From positions 1-48,909 of the forward strand of contig JAISWI010000028.1 in assembly GCA_031270865.1 (NCBI GenBank): a DNA stretch of 48,909 nucleotides. The letters run 5' to 3'. The notes under the pieces are model-generated. The model ran no database searches, was not told where the DNA came from, and saw only the letters and a list, made by a program, of their open reading frames with translations. Shown here piece by piece: positions 42,952 to 48,909 of the stretch; the first letter of the stretch is position 1; the number at the start of each line of letters is the position of its first letter. The translations under genes were made by a program, and so were the position numbers. This stretch comes from Oscillospiraceae bacterium (GTDB lineage: Bacteria > Bacillota > Clostridia > Christensenellales > Aristaeellaceae).

Positions 42952-43278
42952 TCAAACAAATGGGCGAGATATTAATAACAATGTGTTTACTCTTTTTTGT
43001 AGGCCAGTAAACTTCTTAAAGATTTCTGCAATAGTGTCAAGAATCTGTGGCTCCACCCAACCTCTTATGCCTGCTGTGACATAGGCAATATTTGAATCGA
43101 GTTCCATCGATTCCGCCAAGAAATAGACCATGGTACCTGTAAATGCAACAATAAAGCATCCACTGACAAACTGGATCAATCGTACAGATGTTCCGGCTTT
43201 AATCTGCAGTTGGTGAGCCAAAGCTCCGAGTATCACAAGCAGTGCTTGAGAGAGAATCTTTAGTATGTTTTCTTTCAT
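42952..43278 (-). CDS. Phage holin-like small membrane protein
   Basis: The 108-residue protein has two strongly hydrophobic stretches (LSQALLVILGALAHQLQI; LIQFVSGCFIVAFTGTMVYF) and then AESMELDSNIAYVTAGIRGW, a pattern like LydA-type phage holins. These form lesions in the membrane to release endolysin. AT-rich codon use differs from the chromosomal genes. It is open and may be intact, but its neighbours are decayed. It lies 23 bases after the read-through end of the acidic ORF upstream. Confidence 0.55.
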   Translation of the reverse strand: MKENILKILSQALLVILGALAHQLQIKAGTSVRLIQFVSGCFIVAFTGTMVYFLAESMELDSNIAYVTAGIRGWVEPQILDTIAEIFKKFTGLQKRVNTLLLISRPFV

Positions 43279-43445
43279 GTTATCTCGCCCCTTAATTATA
43301 TTTAATAATATTGCATTCGCCGTAGTTGCGGATAGATATCATCTAATCGGCACAGCGATGCAATAAGCGCTCCATTGATTACGCGCCATAGAGCGCTTTC
43401 CTTGCAACTGGTTCTGCTAGTCGCCAGCGTAGGCAGTTTGCCTTC

Positions 43446-43592
43446 CTACCCATTGGTCTGCTCATCTGTGTCTTCCAACAGCGCTTCATCATATGAGACC
43501 ATCTCTTCAGAGACGTCTGCTAAGAACACGATATCGTTTTCCGAGATCTCTAACTCGCTTTCTTCTACCGTGAAGAAGTTCGCGTCATCCAT
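43446..43592 (-). CDS. Short acidic ORF (48 aa) upstream of the holin
   Basis: It starts MDDANFFTVEESELEISEND after a GGAAGG box and is highly acidic with no basic residue. It ends at TAG (43446-43448). The same frame continues 47 more codons to TAA at 43302, so the TAG may have cut a longer protein of about 96 residues. No family recognised. It lies just before the holin, where tail or lysis-associated small proteins are common. Confidence 0.4.
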   Translation of the reverse strand: MDDANFFTVEESELEISENDIVFLADVSEEMVSYDEALLEDTDEQTNG

Positions 43593-43628
43593 AACACATT
43601 TTCCTTCCGTTGTTTCTACTTGCAACAA

Positions 43629-44134
43629 TCATGTCGGCAGCAATTCCTTTGCATATCTGATTATACACAATATGCGCTACAGTGCAAGTGAAAATAACTA
43701 CATATAAAGTGAAGGCATTAAGAGCTTATTATACAATACACCTAGATAGGCAACTTGCGTCTTGTACCAGATGATGTTGGTTTAGTCAAAACAAACCAGC
43801 ATATGGCAACTGCATATCTTTTTATACCGCCCCAACAACTGCAAAGCTTATTTTAACCATGAGTGCTATATCTGTATTATCCATAACTTGGTTTATACAT
43901 CGGATTGCGCTTGATTTCTGTCTTCTATCTCTTTTGTAGTATATATGAGGTACATGACTTGATACTTTCCAATATTGACTACCTTTCTCAACAGCAGTTG
44001 AACGTTTACTTCCCAATACACTAAATTTGACTAATCAAGGTTAAACAATATATTATAATGGATAACCTTCATGTGTATAGTCGTTTTGATAAGCAGTCTG
44101 TTTCACTAAATATGTAGATCTTTTCACTCCCATT
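43629..44134. other. AT-rich gap, nothing recognised
   Basis: The region contains only a short minus-strand frame (43822-44016) with no ribosome binding site and no family-like sequence. Confidence 0.4.
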
Positions 44135-45010
44135 TATACGTGGTCTTCTGAAACGCTCAAATCGCAGGTTATAGCGGCGCGTACTTACGCGGTGTACAAA
44201 GCGCGGAGTCGTACTGCTTATTCATTCGATGTTGACGATACAACCGCGAATCAGGCGTTCATAATGACCAACATTGATAGCCGGACCGATGCGGCTGTCA
44301 ATGCGACCAATGATTATATCATTACATATAATTGAATTGCCGCGCAGACTGTGTACAGCGCTTCTAATGGCGGGGCAACCATAAGCGCACAAGCTAAGTG
44401 GGGATACGCTTTTGCCTATCTGATCGCGCAGAGCGATCCGTGGGATCAAGCGTGTGGTTACGCGAAAAACGGCCATGGCGTTGGCATAAGCCAGCTCGAG
44501 GCGCAGTATGCCGCTGGCAGTCTGGGAAAACCTGCAACCATATACTAGCTTTCTACTATCCTAACACAACGCTAACCCGCAATTACGGAAGTGGCGGCAG
44601 TGTTCAACCTCCTGCTCCCACTGGCGATACGCGGTGCTTAAACATCCCGGTCGCTCAAACCCTGAACGTCCGCTAAGGAACTAAAACAAGCTTCAGCGTC
44701 TTGTATACATAGGCGCATGGAACTAGGCACTATGCGGAAACACCAAACAACACCTGGTCCGTTGTCACGCGGGATGACGGGTAGAGCGGATTCGTCATGA
44801 CGACATACCTTTACGCGAGCAATCCAAATAGCAGCGGCAACGGCTATGCCGATTGGCAATCCAAGTATGGTAACGACACATTCGCGCAGTCTGGCACATT
44901 CAGCGGAAATGTCCGGCGGTTCCAGAACGACTTGAGCCTATGGTTGGCCGCGTGTGGATATTCCGCTATTACAGCCGATGGGTTATACGGGTCTGCTATA
45001 ATAACGGATC
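44135..45010 (+). pseudogene. Decayed SpoIID-domain cell-wall protein with SH3-like and peptidoglycan-binding parts
   Basis: The reading order is SETLKSQVIAARTYAVYK, DAAVNATNDYIITYN, a TGA, SNGGATISAQAKWGYAFAYL, GHGVGISQLEAQYAAGS, then in another frame LAFYYPNTTLTRNYGSGG. An SH3-like part follows (TLNVR, stop, GTKTSFSVLYT), then NNTWSVVTRDDG, TAG, SGFVMTTYLYASN, and a C-terminal RRFQNDLSLWLAACGYSAI peptidoglycan-binding motif. TGA, TAA, TAG and several shifts are all present, so this is neutral decay. The start is lost. The domain mix suits a cell-wall-active protein of a sporulating Firmicute or its phage. Confidence 0.72.
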
Positions 45011-45138
45011 TTTGTGGAAACACAGTGTTTCCATACCGCGTCTGCCCATACTCTCCCGAAATGATAGATCCATCGTATGACCAGCGTCTTGGTCTCAATT
45101 CATTGCTATCACATAAAGAACCGCGCCCACCGCCAACC

Positions 45139-45768
45139 TCACTCCGCCGCCCGAGACTCATACCGTCCATATTCTTTTCCATCTACATCCGGCAGTTTGC
45201 CCTTGGCCAACCAGTCCTTAGCATCCTCATCCGAAAGGATCATCGGCATTCGATCGTGTATGTGGGCCAGTTCCGACGCAACCGGACGGGTTAGAATGGT
45301 GAATACTGGTAATTCGAATCCGGCTTCATATCGTAATAAGCCCGCCATGTAGAAGGTTTGTTTACCTTTTGGATGGATCGCCCGTTTCTCTTTCCTTGAC
45401 TTTACGCTCTTCGATTTCCCGTCATATTCGAATAAACTCATCTGTTCTGGCTCTGGATATGCCACATTTTCCCACTCAAAGTAGCCGCTTGCCGGAATCA
45501 GGCAGGGAGCGGCCTCCCGAAACATCGGCCTCTCCCTAAACGTTTCCGAACGCGCGTTGATAATCAAACGGGACGAGCCGGGCAGCGTGAACCCCCACTT
45601 CGCCGCAACCGCGGTCTGCGCGTCACAAACCGGAACCACATCGGACGGGTGTATCTCCCCACGCTCCTTCAGAGGAACATCACGGTTCAGCCCGCGCTGA
45701 ACCGCCTCAATGATCTGCCGCAGTTCCTCGGAACGATCCTCTTCAGCGATGAAATATCGCCCGCACAT
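45139..45768 (-). CDS. SRAP / HMCES-type abasic-site processing protein (YedK-like)
   Basis: This 209-residue protein shields abasic sites in single-stranded DNA by forming a covalent link through its N-terminal cysteine. The catalytic set is visible: Cys2 (MCGRYF), Asn71 in INARSE, Glu98 in GYFEW and His171 in HIHDRMP. Length is typical. It is last in a three-gene unit after the ImmA/IrrE protease and XRE repressor (gaps of 36 and 16 bases) and lies close to a Y-family polymerase. Tolerance of replication-blocking lesions is a common theme of both. Control by the XRE protein is inferred. Confidence 0.93.
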   Translation of the reverse strand: MCGRYFIAEEDRSEELRQIIEAVQRGLNRDVPLKERGEIHPSDVVPVCDAQTAVAAKWGFTLPGSSRLIINARSETFRERPMFREAAPCLIPASGYFEWENVAYPEPEQMSLFEYDGKSKSVKSRKEKRAIHPKGKQTFYMAGLLRYEAGFELPVFTILTRPVASELAHIHDRMPMILSDEDAKDWLAKGKLPDVDGKEYGRYESRAAE

Positions 45769-45804
45769 ACCAATCCTCCAATTATTTCCTTTTCCCGCCC
45801 AACC

Positions 45805-46347
45805 TCACCTTGCTCCGCACGACGCCTTCTTCAGAAAATCCGCCCGCGCGTTCATCGGCAGATCCACCGGATACCCCGCCTTCTTCAGAAGCCGCAGCTT
45901 GAACGTCAGCAGTTCCGGCGGCACGGCCAACGCGCTCGCCGCGTCGAAGAACGATACCTCCGCGTCCGCCAACTCATCCAACACTAACTTATCATCCAAT
46001 AGATATTCCGCCGCGAACACGTTCGCCTCATGTTCCAGCGTCGAGGCTTCCACAAACAATCCGAAGTCGTGATACGCCGCGACTCCGGCTGCCGGACTGT
46101 GCAGCACGGCGTGTCCAAGCTCGTGTGTGAGGATTACGCGTTGATAGTTCTCATCCATCTGATCGTTTACCACGATCGTCTTGCATCGCGATTGGTATAG
46201 GAAGAATCCTTTACACGACTTCTCTCCGTTTCCCATCGCCGCGTACATCAAATGGATCCCCATCGCGGCGCAAAGCCGGATCGGGTTATGCTCGCCGTAC
46301 TTCGCCTTGACGCGCTTCGCCTCCGAAGCAGCACGTTGAAGCGCCAT
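45805..46347 (-). CDS. ImmA/IrrE-family metalloprotease
   Basis: This 180-residue zinc metalloprotease has the HEXXH site His75-Glu76-x-x-His79 (LTHELGHAVLH) and the downstream EHEANVFAAEYLL segment that supplies the third ligand. Family members (ImmA of ICEBs1, IrrE/PprI of Deinococcus) inactivate a partner XRE repressor by cleavage when DNA is damaged. The partner here is the XRE protein encoded 16 bases upstream. GGGAGG precedes the start. Cleavage and the trigger are inferred from family and gene order. Confidence 0.93.
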   Translation of the reverse strand: MALQRAASEAKRVKAKYGEHNPIRLCAAMGIHLMYAAMGNGEKSCKGFFLYQSRCKTIVVNDQMDENYQRVILTHELGHAVLHSPAAGVAAYHDFGLFVEASTLEHEANVFAAEYLLDDKLVLDELADAEVSFFDAASALAVPPELLTFKLRLLKKAGYPVDLPMNARADFLKKASCGAR

Positions 46348-46363
46348 ACTACCTCCCGTTCAG

Positions 46364-46801
46364 TCACTGAACCGCCGCTTGTACCCTACCGTAGCGCGTC
46401 CGAGCCGCTTCCTTACACGCAAGGTATGCCGACATAACCGCCTCGAAGAACGCGTCCTTATCCTCCAGCGGCATCTCGCCGCCAGCGAAAAACGCCGCGT
46501 TCTGATCCAACAGCCGCTGCGCCTCGCGTGCCCCGCGCGTGCCAAGCTGGTCGCGGACCGCGTTCATCTGCGCCTCGCGCTGTTTTCCATGGTTCGGGTC
46601 GCCGATCCCATCATTCTTAAGATACTCTACGGAAACGCCCAGTTCCTGCGCCAACGCGCGGAGTACATTCGCGCGTGGAACGATTCCCGCGTTTTCATAC
46701 GCGTTTATGGACCTGCGGGATACGCCCGCTCGCTCGCCCAGCGTCTCCTGTTTCAACCCCGCGCTCTCACGCGCCAGCCGTAGCTTCTCCGAAAACGTCA
46801 C
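46364..46801 (-). CDS. XRE-family repressor, probable ImmA/IrrE substrate
   Basis: This 145-residue protein has a Cro/C1-type helix-turn-helix at about 17-38 (KQETLGERAGVSRRSINAYE) and a C-terminal helical region of unknown fold containing QLGTRGAREAQRLLDQN. The start is GTG with GGGAGG eight bases upstream. It is divergent from the polymerase gene, and the shared region of about 195 bases holds CGTTCG half-sites over the polymerase promoter. It is therefore the likely repressor of both transcripts, removed by the adjacent protease. Confidence 0.92.
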   Translation of the reverse strand: MTFSEKLRLARESAGLKQETLGERAGVSRRSINAYENAGIVPRANVLRALAQELGVSVEYLKNDGIGDPNHGKQREAQMNAVRDQLGTRGAREAQRLLDQNAAFFAGGEMPLEDKDAFFEAVMSAYLACKEAARTRYGRVQAAVQ

Positions 46802-46852
46802 CCGCAGCGCCTCCCATCATAATAAGTAATATTTTCCAACTTCTCATTTCTA

Positions 46853-46893
46853 TTGACACCAGTTTCGTTCGTCTGCTATCATGCGTTCGAACG
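46853..46893 (+). promoter_or_regulatory. Promoter and CGTTCG operator of the Y-family polymerase
   Basis: TTGACA (46853-46858) and TATCAT (46877-46882) are 18 bases apart. One CGTTCG half-site lies in the spacer (46866-46871) and a perfect palindrome CGTTCGAACG (46884-46893) follows the -10 box. The sequence differs from the Gram-positive LexA box (GAAC-N4-GTTC), pointing to the XRE protein rather than LexA. Confidence 0.65.
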
Positions 46894-46996
46894 AGAATGT
46901 ATCTGTATTATACTTCTCTTTTGTGCCGTTGTCAACATAGAATATTCAAGGATGGGGATGCTAGTGAGCGGAGCTATTTTGGCCGGAGGCGTCTAT

Positions 46997-48235
46997 ATGA
47001 AACGCGTTGTGGCGCACAGCGATCTGGACTCGTTCTACTGTTCGGTGGAGCAGGCGCTCAACCCGTCGCTGCGCGGGAAGGCGATCGCGGTATGCGGTTC
47101 CGTGGAGAACCGGCATGGAATAATCCTGGCCAAGAGCCAGCCGGCAAAGAAGGCGGGCGTAAAGACTGGCCAAGCGGCGTGGGAAGCGAAGGCTGCCTGC
47201 CCTGGCTTGATTCTCATACCGCCGCAGTACGACCAATATATAAAATATTCACAATCAGTCCACGAAATATACAAGCGGTTTACCGACGACATTGAGCCTT
47301 ACGGCATGGATGAGTGCTGGCTGGATCTCACGGCCTCTCGCGCTCTGTTCGGAGACGGCGAGACTATCGCGCGTACCATACAACGAATGGTTTCAGACGA
47401 GCTTAGCTTGAGCGTAAGTATAGGGGTCGCTCCAGATAAGGTTATAGCAAAACTTGCCAGCGATATGAACAAACCATCCGGAATTACTGTAATCACGCCT
47501 GAAAACTGGCGCGAACTGGTATGGCCGCTGCCCATCTCCGACCTGCTGTTCATCGGAAACGCGACGGCGGCGAAACTGATTGAGTTCGGCATCCTTACGA
47601 TCGGTGATTTAGCGGTAGTTCCGATCAAGCTGTTGATCTCATGGTTCGGCAAAAACGGCGGCACGCTATGGCTTTTCGCGAACGGCAGGGATGTGTCGCG
47701 GGTGATGCCGGGCGGGTACGAGGCGAGTGTGAAGAGCGTCGGGCACGGTATCACATGCTCCGCTGACCTGATCAACAGTGCCGCAGTCTGGCCTGTGCTG
47801 CTCGATCTCGCGCAGGATGTTGGCAAACGGCTGCGCCTACACAGGTTGAACGCGCGCGGCGTGCAGGTTTGTGCGCGCGGTAACGACCTGGGGCACGGGC
47901 TGTTTCAGGGGCGGCTGGAGTTTCCGACACAAAGTCCGCATATAATAGCGGATATGGCGATGCAACTAATCGAGTCCGAATACAAGTGGAAGCGGCCCGT
48001 GCGCATGCTAACAGTCCGCGCTATCTCGCTGGAGGCGCACAAGGGCTCGCGTCAGCTCGACGTTTGGGGTAAAGTGGCCGGGCAGTGGCGGCGCGAGCGG
48101 TTGGAGGACGCGGTCTACAACATAAGGGCGCGGTTTGGCGATGGGGCAATGATGCCGTGTTCGCTGCTGCAGGACCTGCCGATGCCGGAGGGCGGGCGGG
48201 AGTTGGTACGCATGCCGGGGTTGTATTACCAGTGA
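46997..48235 (+). CDS. Y-family translesion DNA polymerase (DinB/UvrX-like)
   Basis: This 412-residue polymerase bypasses damaged template bases. The catalytic carboxylates are visible: Asp9 in HSDLDSFYCSVEQ and Asp105-Glu106 in YGMDECWLDLT. The little-finger region lies in the C-terminal third. GGAGG seven bases before ATG 46997 fixes the start; longer frames run through the operator and promoter. The YCSVEQ sequence and length suit the UvrX/ImpB-type enzymes of Firmicutes and their mobile elements. Expression is probably controlled by the divergent XRE/ImmA pair through the CGTTCG operator. No YolD-like partner follows. Confidence 0.94.
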   Translation: MKRVVAHSDLDSFYCSVEQALNPSLRGKAIAVCGSVENRHGIILAKSQPAKKAGVKTGQAAWEAKAACPGLILIPPQYDQYIKYSQSVHEIYKRFTDDIEPYGMDECWLDLTASRALFGDGETIARTIQRMVSDELSLSVSIGVAPDKVIAKLASDMNKPSGITVITPENWRELVWPLPISDLLFIGNATAAKLIEFGILTIGDLAVVPIKLLISWFGKNGGTLWLFANGRDVSRVMPGGYEASVKSVGHGITCSADLINSAAVWPVLLDLAQDVGKRLRLHRLNARGVQVCARGNDLGHGLFQGRLEFPTQSPHIIADMAMQLIESEYKWKRPVRMLTVRAISLEAHKGSRQLDVWGKVAGQWRRERLEDAVYNIRARFGDGAMMPCSLLQDLPMPEGGRELVRMPGLYYQ

Positions 48236-48301
48236 AGCGCAAGAGCGCACAGCGGTTTACGGCGCACGCTCAAAAGATATTACATCACCCATTTTGAATA
48301 G

Positions 48302-48643
48302 CTATTGTATCATAGCCTCCAACGCCCGCTCGATCGAGGCGACCTGCTCGCCAATCTGATCCTGAACCTCCTCAACCGCCGCTTCCGGATCATCGTCCTG
48401 CAGATCGGAGTCGCCCAGCTCGTACAGCAGGTCAGTTATCTTCTCGAAATACTTCGCCTGCTGCGGCAGTGGGTTGAACAGCGACGCCAGCCGTTTCCCA
48501 GCCATGCCCTCGCCAGCGATCGCGAACAATTGGAATTACCACGGCTGCGGGTATCGAGGATTAAGCTGTCGGGTTGTGAATAGCGCGAAAGTGTCGGAGT
48601 ATGTTTTATCGACCAGCCCAGTGTTGAACGCCGCGTCCATTCT
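48302..48643 (-). pseudogene. Unidentified acidic ORF, probably broken
   Basis: A 75-codon open frame (FAIAGEGMAGKRLASLFNPL, then acidic DSDLQDDDPEAAVEEVQDQ) continues upstream in the same frame through one TAA to a protein-like stretch (MDAAFNTGLVDKTYSDTFAL, then RQLNPRYPQPW). It looks like one gene with a nonsense change. Family unknown. Confidence 0.4.
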
Positions 48644-48909
48644 GGTTACGCAAAAAAAGTATACTCTAATCACCACCTAGAACCTTCCATGTTGAAAATT
48701 CCCATCCTTGTTAAGTACTGGATGTTATTCCAGCCCCTAACAAAAGATTTCCAGCGGCCTCCTTACCACTGTATAAGCATCGATCTTTCAATCGACAAAG
48801 TCAACAAAACAACCCTCAGCCTTTCGAGCAGATCATACACCCCGACTTCACGATCAACTCTGCGTCTATTCTACATCATGCTCCCAGTTTTGTCAAGCGC
48901 TTCCGGAAA
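48644..48909. other. Right end, nothing recognised
   Basis: I see no gene, tRNA or repeat in the last 266 bases. Confidence 0.4.

Noticed and set aside
43822..44016. 64-codon minus-strand ORF in AT-rich DNA.
   Set aside because: Composition is like the surrounding non-coding DNA, with no ribosome binding site or family similarity.
46865..46893. LexA/DinR box controlling the Y-family polymerase.
   Set aside because: The Gram-positive LexA consensus is GAAC-N4-GTTC. Here the half-sites are CGTTCG in the opposite arrangement, and a divergent XRE/ImmA pair is the closer regulator.

Overview
The window looks like a chromosomal segment of an uncultured, probably gut-dwelling clostridial Firmicute. 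This is inferred from YesM/YesN-type two-component systems, LplB/LplC-type sugar permeases, strong AGGAGG-type ribosome binding sites, TTGACA/TATAAT-like promoters, an ImmA/XRE pair and a decayed SpoIID-domain protein. No rRNA or taxonomic marker gene is present, so the assignment is only a suggestion. Intact genes are GC-rich. Several AT-rich or relic-filled stretches interrupt them.

Region 1 (1-9064) is a corrinoid one-carbon locus. A minus-strand operon starts at a clear promoter with a near-perfect palindromic operator (9002-9064). It encodes a cobalamin-binding protein, a UroD/MtaA-type methyltransferase, two NitT/TauT-type permeases, a substrate-binding protein, a DUF1638 protein, a second UroD/MtaA-type protein and the ABC ATPase. 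A convergent [2Fe-2S]/ASKHA protein of the corrinoid-reactivator type lies at the left edge. The likely logic is import of an unknown methyl donor, transfer of its methyl group to the corrinoid protein and then to an acceptor, and repair of oxidised cobalamin by the ASKHA protein. Between the permease genes, the junction itself is amplified as a 50-bp tandem repeat that encodes three translationally coupled 17-residue mini-ORFs.

Region 2 (9065-10259) is an intergenic graveyard with an amidohydrolase tail, another relic, a 25-bp direct repeat and a long AT-rich stretch. Region 3 (10260-16961) is a sugar ABC importer locus: histidine kinase, response regulator, binding protein, strong hairpin, two permeases and a winged-helix regulator. 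Region 4 (16962-18560) holds relics (GH2 glycosidase, IS66 TnpA) and a striking inverted-repeat/hairpin element belonging to a dispersed repeat family also seen near 2.5 kb and 9.4 kb. Region 5 (18561-22331) is a TetR-controlled MacB/LolDE-like ABC pair with a promoter-overlapping palindrome.

Region 6 (22491-34565) is a minus-strand carbohydrate locus. It has three sialidase-fold (Asp-box) proteins without signal peptides, an LplABC-like importer, a membrane-anchored AraC regulator, an FGGY kinase and an HpcH/HpaI aldolase. Region 7 (34732-38716) is its decaying neighbour: truncated AraC regulator, GH95-like tail, carboxylesterase with one amber codon, and GH29 alpha-L-fucosidase with one nonsense codon and one frameshift.

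Region 8 (38717-45060) is a dense cemetery of fragments: IS630, MmcQ/YjbR, SAM methyltransferase, HHH/Cdd1, HsdM, family A DNA polymerase, a multiply frameshifted IS1182 transposase, a decayed secreted protein and a decayed SpoIID/SH3 protein. A holin-like gene and a short acidic ORF remain open. Part of it resembles an old prophage. Region 9 (45139-48235) is an intact module: SRAP/HMCES-type protein, IrrE/ImmA metalloprotease and XRE repressor on the minus strand, divergent from a Y-family DNA polymerase. A CGTTCG inverted-repeat operator lies in the shared promoter. This looks like a compact, protease-switched DNA-damage response.
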